Positions 21,931 to 34,155 of a stretch of 64,000 nucleotides of DNA are shown one piece after another (the first letter of the stretch is position 1; the number at the start of each line of letters is the position of its first letter). Where the stretch lies: the NCBI GenBank assembly GCA_023313575.1, contig JAJTTP010000002.1:1984001-2048000 (forward strand), given 5' to 3'. The translations under genes and the position numbers were made by a program. The notes below the pieces were generated by a model that saw nothing but the letters and a program-made list of their open reading frames with translations, was not told the DNA's origin and searched no databases. Source of the DNA: Eutypella sp. D-1. Lineage: Eukaryota > Ascomycota > Sordariomycetes > Xylariales > Diatrypaceae.

Positions 21931-23607
21931 GTAACGCGGGCAGGAGATAGGTCTAGGGCTTGGGGATCGGTTGGGCTGTCTGTCCTGCGGCGAAAAGGGG
22001 AGTAACTGGCACTGTTTCTTTATTTCTCCTTTCTGGCGGTTCCACCAGGCGGGGCGGATTATACGTCTTTCGGAGCGTCATAGACGGGGGATTCATTTGC
22101 GCGGATATATCTGTTGCCTTGTTTCCTACGTTAGAGGAAAGGCTTTTGTGACGTGAGGGTCGTGAGGAAACCGAGAGAAAGAGGAGTGAGAAAAGTCTGG
22201 ATGATGGGCCGATGAATCATACCCCCTTTTTGCCTTCGTCGCACAGCTTGCCGCTGCAGCTATTCTGAGGTGCATGGGCCTGGTTCGGTTCAAGGAACTA
22301 CGCAGCAGCTGCGTGGATGCGTGTGTCCTTCTGTTCTTCCCCCAACAACCCCCCCCCCAATCCATCCATCCATCCTCCACGAACTACATTTTCTACCCAC
22401 CGTCAACCTTTTCCTTTGTCATCACCACAATTCACCATTACCCCCTGTAACAACAATGTCAGCTACTACATAAAGAGAGAGGCTGGATGTAGTATCGAAG
22501 GATAGAAGAGAAGAGGTAAAAATAAAATAAAAGGCGGCGGCTTAAAATATGAGAAGAGAAAATTTCCCACTTGTGTTTTACTACCCCTTACTTTCATTGT
22601 TCATCTATGAATAGATATGTGATATACCTGCGACGACGATCACTTTTCGCCCTCGACGCGAAACACGGTTCCCGCCCGCCCGCACACACACCACTCCCTC
22701 TGCCCAGCCCCTTTAGTATACAGGCCTGATAGGGTAGGCTGCGAACGATTTCCCGACGTTATTTCCCAGTCCTCCACTCGGACAAAGATCGCCTTGCGCT
22801 TCACCTTCGCTACTATCGCCATAAGGCCTGGCCCTTGGAAGAGAACATAACCACTACGGGCGTACGAGGTGTGAACAGCAGGTCGTTATTCCTTTGGGTA
22901 ATGTTGGTGTGTGCGCTGCCAAGTCACAGGCGAGGTCGTTGGCAGGGCACAGGGTGAATTATGGCTTGCATGTCCTTCTTGCCATCGACCCATGCGGGGC
23001 GGTTCATGAGGTAGGAGGGCGGGGCGCGTCGTCATGTCGTGGCGATCGAGAGTGGTTCTGTCCTACAGATTATTAAATGTGTTCCCGCTGGCTGCCTGGT
23101 TAAATACTCTGGTCTGCGACGGATGTGCCATCCAGGATGGAATATACTGGTGCCCATCAGCTATAATGAGCTATTCAGGTTTCTCATCCGGGATGCAGCT
23201 GTCACTCATCATGCTTTCGCAGTTCAGTCGTGCATTATAAGCTTATATGAGTAGCTTGACCCCCATCCCCTCCCCCCAAGCACTTGAGAATGATCGCCCC
23301 GATTTCATCATAAGCAGCTCATCTAGTGAATTGAGGGGATAGATTTTATGACGCATACTATTTCGCAGCATCCACCATAGGAGATGCCTCTTGGCCAGCT
23401 GATGTTGATATCAGAGAACTACTTACTGTGCGGATTGTCGCACGTGCGAAAGGTGATGATATAGTATGTGGAAGAGCTATCCGAAGAGGACCACATAAAA
23501 TGTCAGACACTATATAAAGCTGATAATATGTATTCTTGAGCTTTTTCCACCAATTTTCTCTCCTAAAACCGTTACGCCTTCACTCCTCGGGGAGTACCGT
23601 ATCCTAG
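21931..23607. other. Intergenic region, no gene seen
   Basis: About 1.7 kb containing a C run (22349-22358), pyrimidine-rich stretches, and a TATATAAAGC box on the plus strand at 23511-23520 with no plus-strand gene downstream. A 60-codon minus frame at 22640-22822 starts MAIVAKVKRKAIF but lacks further support. Confidence 0.55.
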
Positions 23608-24456
23608 TCAAACACCTTCATTCATCCCCACCCCTTCCTCTTCTTCTACAAGGACCCTCAGCCTAACAGTCTCGACGCGGAACTCCAGCGGGCGGTCCCG
23701 GACCCAGGGGTAGTCGTCGAGAAGGGCGCCGGGGCCGCTATAGCCGCGCTCGAGCAGGATATCGCCGCTGCGCGCGGGCGCCCACATGACGTGGTCCCGC
23801 AACGCGCCGACGTCGAGCCCGACCTCGTACTCGTGGCCCGGCTCGAGACCATCGACGCCTGTGACGCTGCGGGACCGCCGTGCAGCGCGCGCCGCCCCCG
23901 TCGTCGCGTCCACCTCGTGTCCCCCCTGCACCACCGACCACGGCTGCGGCCGGAACCCTGCACGCCCGAATGGGTGCGATAGCTCGGCCGTCGCCTCGTC
24001 GTTGGAGGAGGAGGAGGGGTCCAGGGTCAGGAAGTACGGCTCCTCCGCGCACCCGCGCACTCGCTGCCGCGGAGTCGCCATGCGCATTGCGTTGTTGACG
24101 AAGGTCGTGTTGGTGACGTCCTGGTCCGTGGTCAGGTCGCGGATTGTGAATCCCCGGTGCGAGAGCGCGTGTCGGATGTCCAGCGGCGTCTTCTCCGTGT
24201 ACAGCGTGACGGGGAATGGAGGCGACGGGGTTGACAGGAGGGTCAGTTTTAGGGTGATGATGGGCGCGGAGTCCCGCGTGAAGCAGTGCGTCGGCGGCGA
24301 TAGGCTTAGGCTGACTTTGATTGTGGGGGCGTCGCTGATTGTTGAAGAGGGGCGGATAGGGAGCGTTGTGTGGGAGGGATTGGTGATAGTTGCGGTCGCC
24401 TCCGTGCTGTTGCTGCCGCCATCGGCATTCTCCTGGACCTTATACCCAGATGCCAT
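23608..24456 (-). CDS. Uncharacterised fungal protein, beta-rich
   Basis: A single exon of 282 residues. No signal peptide or membrane segment is visible. An N-terminal Ser/Thr-rich stretch (about 40 residues) leads to alternating hydrophobic beta-like segments (IKVSLSLSPP, PIITLKLTLLS, PFPVTLYTEKTP), a FTIRDLTTDQDV segment and a EPYFLTLDPSS segment. A later G-LEPGHEYEVGLD motif and LEFRVETVRLRV end the folded part. This pattern resembles a family of uncharacterised proteins common in plant-associated Sordariomycetes, but I cannot name it or assign a function. The last 12 residues are acidic then polar. The gene is GC-rich in its 3' half, so other frames there are spurious. The neighbours do not suggest a pathway. 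Confidence 0.72.
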   Translation of the reverse strand: MASGYKVQENADGGSNSTEATATITNPSHTTLPIRPSSTISDAPTIKVSLSLSPPTHCFTRDSAPIITLKLTLLSTPSPPFPVTLYTEKTPLDIRHALSHRGFTIRDLTTDQDVTNTTFVNNAMRMATPRQRVRGCAEEPYFLTLDPSSSSNDEATAELSHPFGRAGFRPQPWSVVQGGHEVDATTGAARAARRSRSVTGVDGLEPGHEYEVGLDVGALRDHVMWAPARSGDILLERGYSGPGALLDDYPWVRDRPLEFRVETVRLRVLVEEEEGVGMNEGV

Positions 24457-25616
24457 TATACCTTTCTTGAGTTCGCGAAAGTAGTACCTGGTATCTCCGA
24501 GACGCTTGGTGCGTATCTAGACGATGACAGATGTAGTAGATGTGCCTCGTTGGAGCAGGTGATGAGGGAGCTTAATAGACCACAAAGGGGGTGTCAATCT
24601 AGGTTTGCCACAGTGAGAATAGGTGACAAAAAGATCGCCCTCGAATTTTGGTATAGCTTTGGACTGGGAGAAGACGAATGAGATCCGGAGGAAAAGTAAA
24701 TATGAAGTTCATGCAAGGAATGCGCGCAGCGCCACGCCATGAACCCCTCGCCGCTACCTACGTCATCAGTCATACGCGATCTATAATTATAGATATATGC
24801 ACAAACGCGAATACCACAGCAGCATGTATAGAAAAGCAGGTACGTAAGACTCGCACATGTTCAAAGCTGACTCAGCCGGGGGTGGCTCGGGGGCGCCTCA
24901 GATCTCAGTGATGCCTGACTGGGCTTACCGATCTACACTCAGCTTTCGATATGCATCAAGATGTGAAAAGGACTACGCATAAACAGCATCATGAGAAGGC
25001 ATGTTATCGACGGTCTGACCACCGATTCTGCTATATTTATCCCAAGACTCGGCTGGTTACTGCCTTCGATGAGGAAACTCCTAATAATAACCCCGGAGTC
25101 ACCCCTAGTCGACACCTTCCGATGTAGCCCCCTTTCTTTCCATAGTGATGCCATATAGACCATATATCATGAGAATATATGCTACATATCACACTATTTC
25201 CGCTCTGTCCGATAGCAATGATGTAAGAAATGCAGCCACCCCTCAGAGGAAGCAACCCGAGACTCAGCGCTCGTAAGCTGATCGACTTGTCGATGCCTTG
25301 TACTTGGTTGTAGGAGTGCTGGGGAGTAGAGCCTCGTCTGATCTGATATTATCCTCAAGTCAGCTTGATCGGTAGTTAGTATGGATCACGTATGCACTTC
25401 AGCATTACTGAGCAAAGCTGGATCGAGATTCGACGAACATGAAGATAATGCCGTCCCATTCCAAGACGGTGAAGGCGCGCGGGTATAAAGATGCTCGGTC
25501 TTCCTTGACCTGAGAATTCGAAATCGGCAGCACATCACTGCAACTTCATAAAACACATCACAAGATTCTCCTCCCTGAAGGCCAGTTTAGCCCTTAAGAG
25601 TTTGTGCAGGTTCAAA
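24457..25616. other. Divergent intergenic region
   Basis: About 1.16 kb upstream of both the uncharacterised protein and the metalloprotease. It contains a clear TATA box for the latter. Short frames only; I see no gene. Confidence 0.6.
25484..25489 (+). promoter_or_regulatory. TATA box of the secreted metalloprotease gene
   Basis: TATAAA preceded by GGG and followed by GATGC, 133 bp before the ATG at 25617. Position and sequence fit a TATA-driven, regulated promoter. Confidence 0.5.
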
Positions 25617-26730
25617 ATGAGGTCCGCCATCGTCTCTCTCTTGATGCCCTCTCTGCTAGGGGGCACAATCGTGACCGGAGCAGCCATCAAAGGGTCGGTT
25701 TCTCATAAATCTGGAGTCAAAAGCCGCGGCCAAGGAGCAGATAACTTGCTACAGGGCCGGGCAACCCAGCTGGTGCGTCGTGGAGAACCAGGGACTGGCG
25801 ACGATGACTTCCCCGATGACCCGCCACACCCGAACAAGCTCGACCAAGTCGAGACCGCCTTCAACGATGCCATCGAACTGACCTCCTATGTACTGTCCAA
25901 TATCGACGGCGACAACACCATCTTCCCGCACTATTTTGATACGGCGGACCGCGAGGAGATCACGAGGATATTCCGCTCGATCAACAACGGCGACAATGGT
26001 AACGATATGCTGTCGGACATTCATGTCCAGACCACGGACTCGAACAACCAATGTGACGGCAGGACCCTGTCGTATCTGAAGAACGGGGCCTCGACGGACA
26101 CTGAATCGCCGTATATCGTCTTGTGTCCCACTGCGTTCAACAAGAAGGCCGTGACCGAGCTGAACGGTGCCGATCCCACTACCGATAACAGGTATGCTAC
26201 CTGCGAAGACATGGGCGACCATGTGAGCTATGTAAGTTTCTCCATAGCCCAGGACCTCGCAACCCCCTTAGGCTGTAGAGTCCTATAGTTAATGGCCTTT
26301 GGGTCGATTGCTGACTGGTACAGAATATGAATACTCTCGGCATGACGTTACTGCATGAATATCTGCACTACGACAAAATGATCCAGTCATCGTGAGTATT
26401 CGCTCTGAGAATAATCCCCTCATAACGTAGAGTGGAGCTGATTATGCCATCAAGGTTCGGATCTATCGTCGACGAGACCAACGGCTATGGGCCGGTCAAC
26501 GTGTATGACAACCTAGACAAGAGCAAGGCTCGCACCAATGCCGACAGTTACGCCTACTACGCTTCAGTAAGTGGAACTAACATCGTATACTTTTAACTAG
26601 AGTAGGAGATTGCTGATATCCTGGACAGGAGATCCTGTGGCACGAGCTGTGTGAGACGGACTACCAAGCCCCCAGGGCTGGGACCGACGATGCGGACCCG
26701 GACTGTGGGAACCAAGTCTGCTACCCCTAA
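25617..26730 (+). CDS. Secreted zinc metalloprotease, M35/aspzincin-like
   Basis: Four exons: 25617-26231, 26324-26391, 26455-26566 and 26629-26730. The introns are 92, 63 and 62 nt, giving 298 residues. The N-terminus (about 22 residues, MRSAIVSLLMPSLLGG...) is a signal peptide. A pro-like segment with RR (about 58-59) and an acidic DDDFPDDP stretch follow. The zinc motif is His216-Glu217-x2-His220 in LLHEYLHYD, then IVDETNGYG and the ARTNADSYAYYA block. Together these match a fungal group of secreted HExxH peptidases related to deuterolysin and lysine-specific metallo-endopeptidase. Cysteines in the mature region could form disulfides. Which residue supplies the third zinc ligand is not certain: Asp234, Asp246 and Asp258 are all available. 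The ATG is the first in frame after the TATA box. A role in extracellular protein breakdown is inferred. Confidence 0.85.
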
Positions 26731-29700
26731 AGTCCATGGCATGGATTTAAGATGGTGAAGAGCCGATTGAGGATCTGGGGATGTTGAGGAAACTTGAGAT
26801 AGTGGGCGGGCGAGACGAGGCTTTGCAGATACACATGTATGGAGCCCTGACAACTGGATCATTGGCTGTCTTCAGTATAAACTACTATTCTTTAAACGTT
26901 AAGAGGCCCCCAACGTACTCTATCATAACTAATGTGAGAGCTTATATGCGTAAAGGTGAGCAACTAGTGTCGAGGTTTGCCCCGATACAGTTCATAATAT
27001 CATAAGATACGGCTGGCTCCCCGGGGTGAAAGGGGTAAAGATATACTCAACACTCAACTACACACCTGCTTAGCGAGTTAAAAAAGTGAAGGATGACAGC
27101 AACGGAAACGAACAGGAAAGCTCAGCTGCTTAGACCTCCCTTGGATCTAGAACTAGACCCGAACCCAAACCCAGCGAAAGTGGCTCCCCATATATGATAG
27201 CAAAGGGCTCAGAAGATAATTACTCTTTCCCTTACCTATCTAGAGTAACGAGAGCTAATAGTAGAAGTAAGTTCTCGGTGCATCATCACCGTGGAAGAAG
27301 AGATTGCATTCTCGCTCATTGGGTTTAAGAGGCTCCGAAAAGAATAATGAATCGCCTTAGAGGCACGCTGCATTGCAGCGAGTATATTTCGCAGTCTCCA
27401 ATGATTTGGGGACTATAGTGCTGCCTACGGCATTGATAAGAAGAGAATGGGATGTATTCAAATATAGCTTGCACGTCTGAAAACCCCGTTATTCTTCGTG
27501 TAATCCTGCTGGATCATTGACTAGTTGTTCTATAGGCCGAATGTCGCCCAACAACGTACGTCGCTTATGATTATATGTGGTATCTGACATGCGCTCACAT
27601 GTTAACCGGGGTAATTCGCAGTTTGAGTAATATATCGCCTACTCCCTTGCAGACCATTCCCTGTACGCACGTCGGGTTTGTGTGCCGGACAGTCAGCAAT
27701 CTCGATGCCAGTACGCCTCGCTGGGTTGGAAATATATTCAATAAAGTCCGCCGGAGGCTTGATGGCTGGGCCTACGTGGGCTTATATTTCAGCTGCAGGA
27801 TGATCACGTAGTTGCGTTATCATATGTGTATGGGAGCGATGTGCCTGCAGGTAGACCTACGGCATATGTGTTTATGTGGCTGTCTTGCTGCAGGCGCTGC
27901 TACAGCCCCTTGTTCTCTTATTGCTTCATATCTCTCTCCCTATACGTCGGACCATATCCATGCGGGCAGTCTGTTCGGCTCTCCCTGTACGCTTATCCCC
28001 CCTTTCGTAGCCGACAAGTCGGGCGCCCGGTCTCGGGCCACTCAGGACATCCAGGGATGACAGGAAACGGTCCGGGCAAGCCACACAATGCTCACTCCCA
28101 CCGTATGGTTTCCTGCATTCCCGCATTTAATTAACATACATACCTAGCAAAAGATCCCCGTAGCCCATGCTACGTCGCGGCAAAATGGTCGGGGCGACGG
28201 TATTAATGGAGCCCGGGAAACATCGAACGACCAATAGAGGCCCGGGAGAACTCGCTACCAAGAAGCAGGGGTATCTCTCTTATTTCCTGCTATTTAACGA
28301 TCAAAAAGGGGGGGGGGGGGGATAAAGAAAACTCACGAATGAGCAGTCATTCCGCGACCAGGAGAGAGCATGGGTGTAGTCCATGGCGGCAATTGTCTTT
28401 TCCAGCTCCCCCTTGCTGTACTTAATCATCGATCAGAACCCGGTGCGGGTTGCAACACGGGGATGGGGAGACGCTTCCAACGTAGCAATTAGAAGAAGAG
28501 TCAGCATGCAGAGAAGGATGCCGCAGGAGAGCCCCAAGTTCCAACCGCAGGTATGGGACAGCGGCAAATACGGACCCGGAGGTACCCTACCACTTGCATC
28601 TGGCCAAATATTCCTGACCTACCAACGACATACTGCTCAATCCACGGGGGGGGGGGAAGAAAAGAAAAGGGTTGTTGCGGCTGCTGCCGCCTTCACCCTC
28701 CTTCCTCGTCCTCAATTTCCTATCTTGGACAGAGCTATGCATCATACGTTGGCGAGTCGCTCATTGAATGGCTACATAAGTTGAGTTTTCCCCTCACCCC
28801 CTTTTTCTTTTCGGGTTCCTACCACGTCGTTTTAGCCCTCTTCGCAGCGGGCGTGGTGACGCCGAAACCTGAAAGGGGGGAACTGATGAACCCGTCTCTC
28901 TTCACCGTCTGCGCTCCCTTAGCAGCGCAGCGAGTGATCAGTGAAGCGAACATATCAGTATATCCATGTTCATGATGACCTGTAGTGTACTTCCTCCCTA
29001 TGCTTCCTTGCTTCATTCTTTTTTTTCCTTTTCCGCGACATGCTCGAGATTGACCGTTATGATCCCCCCCCCCCCCCCTTTTCTCGCAACGGGGGGTTGC
29101 ACGTAACGGCCCGAGGAGCCAATGACGTTTTTTCATCCACGATAGGTACAATTTGGGGGCGTGTGAGAGGGTGAAGGGTTGGAGGGAGGGGAGGGAGGGG
29201 AGGGAGGGGAGGGAGGGGAGGGAGGGAGGGACACATATGCGCCATGTATGTACCTGGGGTCGTGTTTTATGCCGTTGGTTCATAGGGCTCATCTGCATTG
29301 GCCCGGCCGGCCCCGCGGCCTGTTTTCACCTGCGTAAAACGTGTGCTGACGGACAGCGCATCGTAGGACCGTACGTCGTGAGGGGAGGAGGGTATTGAAA
29401 AAAAGAGGCGCAGCAGGCTTTCTTTTTTTGCATTCTTTATTCCCATTTTCCTTTCTCGTCACAACCACCATCTTAATCCTGATCATTAAAATCTATCACT
29501 TCGATGAGGGAAGGGTTCGTATGGAAATGGAACATAAGTTTTTACTCGTCCCGTCCCAAGTTATGAGAAGAGAACAGCACGGATGAGGAACCAGTTCGAA
29601 CAGGCGAGGAGTGCACATCGTTACACCATATATTCCCACTTATATTTGATGAAAATTCGGTAGGTACGTTGCTGATACGGTCTATGGAAATGGGTGCATG

Positions 29701-32100
29701 GTAGGGAAATAAATGTAAGACACGCATGCGCAGCAGCAGCGAACAATATACGTGCGAGCCGAAAAAGGGGGAGATCCGCACGCGCGCGACCGACCGGCCG
29801 GGGGGTCTCTGACTGGTCGGCCCGTCGATCTTATCTGTCTCTCATGCATGGAGGCGATGTCATGCTACGGGACGGGTCGGCTGGTTGGGTAGTAGCGTGT
29901 AGGGGGGCGTGTGTGTGTGTTATATACTTATGGGTAGTATACTTGTGTGTGCGCGTGAGAGCAAGAAAGAGAACGCGGCTGCACGGGCAGCCAGACTGGG
30001 GCATCAACGCCGTCCTCCCAAAACGGGTGAGTCGTTCGTCTCCGAATCCTTTGTCTCGGGTTGGCCTGTCTGCAATGTCAATGGTGGGTGTGGATTTTCC
30101 CTTTGCGGGTCCGGTACCATCGTGGAAGGGTTCATCTTCCCATATATCGGGCCCAGAACAAAGTTATGAAGCCCAGCCAGTGAGCCAGTTACCGTGGCTG
30201 GCCAGAACCCGACGATAAGCTGGGACAATGAGCCGCTCATGAGTAAGTCTTGGGCTCACGAAACATCCCGACTATGGATCTAGCCCACAGTCTCAAAGGT
30301 GACATGTTTGGGTCGGTCCGAGGAAGCTGGCTGACAGAGTATACGCGATGCCGAACTTCATCCCCCCTTGCGCCTCTTTTCCTCCACATGTAAGATCCCC
30401 ACGGTGGATGCCAACTGAAGCTAGGGGCATGCAAGGAGATTTCGGTTGCATGTCCCTCCGTATAACGAGCCAGACTACATAAGGAGGGCTCGCTCCTTCT
30501 TGCCCCTTTGCCTTCGAGTATTGGGCATCCCCATCAATATCGACATGGCCTGGCTTGGGACGGGACAGCATCTATAGCTGGCAACGTAATGCCCCTCCCC
30601 CATTGGATCGGTTCTGCGAAGGTAGTTACTACCCCAGAATTGGTGATTGGACGGTGGAAACGTACCAAGGACAACACGTCCCTCCCCCCCTCTCCTCCTC
30701 CGCCGGAAAAGAAAGTGAAAATGAAAACTGCCTACGACTTCAAACCCACACAATAGGTAACAGTAATAGACGGGTTTGCATTGTCATTGTCATTGACCCT
30801 ATGCGGTGTGACTTGCCCCTTCAATACGCCCGATGGCTCTGCTGGTAGGACTAAGGTTGGCCTCGCTGCAAGGAACTTCTGTTTCATCACCAACATTACA
30901 AGAGGACAGCAGGAGCGCTTGATCAACAATGTCTGTTCTTGTCATCTCCCCCCCACCCCGGATCACTGGCCCCCTTCCTGCCATCCCCCTCTCCCTTCTC
31001 CCATTTCGACTATTTACAAACCGACCGGGTATATACGAAGTAACGGCACTTTCGGCCAAAACATCCTCCAGCACCAGGCCGCGTTCTCTGGCCGGTCCAA
31101 GTGGATTCCAGGCCACAAGCTCTCCCTCTTCCTCCGTAGCTCCCGCAAGTTGGTTACCGATGGCGTCCTGCCCACGGCGTCTACCGCGACCTCTAACTTC
31201 CCCACGCGGGCTCATCCTCGTAGTTGGGGCATCGGGCGGCTGTTAAAAAAAGAAAAGTGAAGAAAAAGAAATCAACTCCGAAAAACGCCATTCCCCGTCT
31301 ATCGTACGACATAACAAATGTAATGTTCGCTCCTCAAAAAAGAAAACCGCCGATCCAGTTCTACATGCCGGGTGTTTTTTGATAAAAGTAGTATTCCAAA
31401 GACGCCTTCCCAATGCTTGAGAAGAAAAAAAAAAGTGCATGACTGAAAAAGCACAGATGGTAAACCCTAGCCAAGCACCAGAATGATCAAGTCGTAGCGT
31501 AACAATCGTGCCGGGTGAAAAATAGAGTCGTAATTTCAGCCTTAAACCGAGCCACAGCCGTGGGAGGAGAGAAGTTGCAGAAGAGGAATAAATCCTCACC
31601 GCCATCGGGGTCCGTGTATTCTGGAGAGGATGGGGCGTCCGGGGCCCTTGTAGTATTTTCATACTTCCGAGTCCAATCGGATTAGGACTATTTTCGTAGA
31701 TACTAATCATGAAAGGGGCGCCTAGTCTAGGCGTGCTGAAAAGGAAATATTGCGTAACGTGATCATTGACGTACCACAGAATATAGGCCACCCCTAAATC
31801 AAATTAACTACTGCTGCAGACGAACACTCAGCGAGCACATGAGCTCCAACCATAGCTTGCAGTGGCGCGCATTGCATAGACTGGGGCTGAATCGGGTAGG
31901 AAGCCGACGTGGAGACAAGACAGAGTGACCGGGTGCACAATATAATGGCCCCATCCGTCCAGATAGACGCGTTGGCACTCGCTAAGTTCAATTCCAATTC
32001 ATTATCGATGGCGCATGGTGGCAGGTTTCTTTGCATTCCAAATATGCCTGTATCGTCTAAATTAGCTCTGTGCCAGAATTTTCAACAGGATACGAATAAC
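26731..32100. other. 5.4-kb gene-poor region with G/C runs
   Basis: No gene I can support. The longest frame (159 codons on plus at 30781-31260) has an overlapping minus frame of 138 codons and no recognisable domain. The region carries G or C homopolymers at 28308-28321, 28646-28656 and 29064-29078, and a G-rich minisatellite at 29181-29230. Frames around 28383-28975 run through the homopolymers and look non-coding. Confidence 0.55.
29181..29230 (+). repeat. G-rich minisatellite (AGGGAGGGG units), potential G-quadruplex
   Basis: About five near-perfect units of nine bases, AGGGAGGGG. More than ten runs of three or four G occur within 50 bp, each separated by a single A, which meets the usual G-quadruplex pattern several times over. 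Confidence 0.9.
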
Positions 32101-33464
32101 CTACAGTATGCAGTAGGAGTGTAGGTGGCGATCGCACATCTCCTTTTTGACTTCCTCGAGGAGCGCATCCACTTGGTCTTTGCTGTAGCCGAGTATTCTC
32201 GTAAACGGGGCATATGACATGGCGGGAAGTCCTTGCGCGACGGCAAGGTTGAGCCATTTGCCAAGGTCTCTTTCATGACCCGCAGGCGGCCATGAGTTAT
32301 AAGGAATCTTCATTTCTTCGTGCGTAATCTCCACGTATCCAAGATGCTCCAACATGGCCTGGGTGTTGGGATCCATGACCATAGGCTGCCTCGCCCTTGC
32401 ATACGCATCAATCAACTCCCGGTACCATAGGAGAAATTTCGAGTTTTCTGGGAATCGACTATCGTCACAGAGGGGACGAAAGTCAAGTTCGACATGTTCT
32501 AAGACACCCGTACCAGGTTTCAGATGCCTTTGGTAATAGAGACATTAGTGGGCACAAGCCGGGAAGACCGAGGGGGGGGGGGGGGCATAGGCTCACAAGG
32601 CCACAGGACCGCCGAAGGAGACATGTGACGTACCTCAGTATTTTTTCATACATGGCATACCAATTAGCTACACTGCCTAGTAGCATCCGTGCGTGTATGA
32701 GATCGAAAGAGTCCTCCTCGACTCCTGTCCAAGGGTCCTCAATATCTCGTTGTTCGAATTTCACGCAGTACGGGATACTATAGGCCAACTCAGCGATTTG
32801 TCCAGGTCGGGAGTAGGTGACCCGACTACCTAGAACAAAGGGAAGCGTACCGTTGCGGTTGTATAAACGCGAGATCCCACCCAATATATTTGCCAGGTGC
32901 GTCCCAACGGTGGTTGTAGCTATAGGGTGGCACATGATAGTTAGCAAGATTGTCAGTTCTCACATGCATCTCTGGGGCAAAACGGGCCGGGGTGGTGAAT
33001 GACGTACTCGGATACATCTATTGTCCATATCCCAGTCCCACAACCAAGGTCGAGAACTTTTGGATCAGGGGGTAAGGGGTATCGATGAAGGCCCCTATTC
33101 GACTCGTCCTTTTTCCGGGCTACGGTGAAAAAGTGGTGGATCATGTCCATTCTATCCATCTCGTCCTGCGGGTTGTTTTAGTCCCCAAAAACAAAAAGTA
33201 ATAAACCAAAAAAAAAGAAAAAAAAGTCCAATATTCGTGTACTCAGCGTAGAGAGCATGGGCATACCTCGTCGCATGGTAATAAGTTTTTCTCATTGCGA
33301 AAAAAAGCGTAATCCCGGCCATTCTCTCGAAAATGCGTACGGTCTGGATACGACTCCGACCCCGGGTGCCGCGGCTGTTCCTGGGCAGTATCGTCGGTCT
33401 GTGCTGATGAGCTGGGCGTCGCGGCAGGTGTGCTTCCCGGCGCATGACTAGTATGAGAGGACAT
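32101..33464 (-). CDS. LaeA-like S-adenosylmethionine-dependent methyltransferase
   Basis: Five exons on the minus strand: 33464-33267, 33165-33008, 32919-32851, 32777-32634 and 32527-32101. The introns are 101, 88, 73 and 106 nt, all GT-AG, giving 331 residues. The N-terminus is a Ser/Thr/Pro-rich disordered stretch. The conserved part begins RENGRDYAFFRNEKNLLPCDE. SAM-binding motif I, VLDLGCGTGIW, is at 103-113, then KYIGWDLAFIQP (acidic loop), DIEDPW, and the post-motif DSFDLIHARMLLGSV. The C-terminal half includes LKPGTGVLEHVELDF and the closing VKKEMCDRHLHSYCIL. This is the layout of LaeA and the many LaeA-like proteins. True LaeA is a velvet-complex regulator, but most relatives are tailoring enzymes or of unknown role, and this one cannot be assigned. 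An in-frame ATG nine codons upstream (33491) is an alternative start. One intron contains a 14-base G run (32572-32585). Confidence 0.85.
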
Positions 33465-34080
33465 GAGGGTTAGCAACGCGTCGTCCAGCAAAAAAGAAAG
33501 TCGTAGAAAGTCGCATAGTTCTTGTATAGTTCCTGTATGGTTTCCGTTGTATGGTTCCCGTGTAGGCGCTGCCTATTTTCATCCGTCTTATCCCACAACA
33601 AGCCCACAAGCCCACCCACCACACATCACACACCAGATAGGTTTGTTGAGCATGATACATACCTATTCATGCTATTCTTGGGAGCTTGAAATGCCATGAT
33701 GGCCCTAAATGTTTCTTGCATTGCACACCGCTTTTAGGAAGAAACGTTACGTGTAGAAAGGTTCTGTCGACTATGTCGAATATAAAATCGAGGCCTGGTC
33801 CGGTACGGACGAAAGAATAGGGCCCTCGATCTCGGCGGTAGTGGGTGTGGTGGCGGATCGTACGTGAAATACGTGAAGCGAATGAGTGCGCCGCAAAGAT
33901 TCTTCTAAGCTTTGGGGTCAATTGCGTTATACGAGGTTTAGAGTTCTTGGACGTTAGGTAGAAGCGAACTTTATATCGTCGTAAAAGAAAACTAACATGA
34001 GAGAAAGTATCGAATAAGATTTTTATATATGTATAATCGTATGAGGCTTGTGTGTACGATGTATGCTGTGAGTTTGTATG

Positions 34081-34155
34081 AGTGTATGAGTGTTTGAGTG
34101 TGTGTGTGTAAGTGTGTGTAAGTATGAATGAATGAATGGATGAATGAATGAATGA
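34081..34155. repeat. GTGTGA/GAATGAAT microsatellite
   Basis: A compound simple repeat: (AGTGT)-like then (GTGTGTAA) then (GAAT/GGAT)n units over about 75 bp. Confidence 0.9.

Noticed and set aside
30781..31260. 159-codon plus-strand frame with an overlapping 138-codon minus frame
   Set aside because: All nearby frames are similarly open, and none shows a family pattern, so openness is probably compositional.
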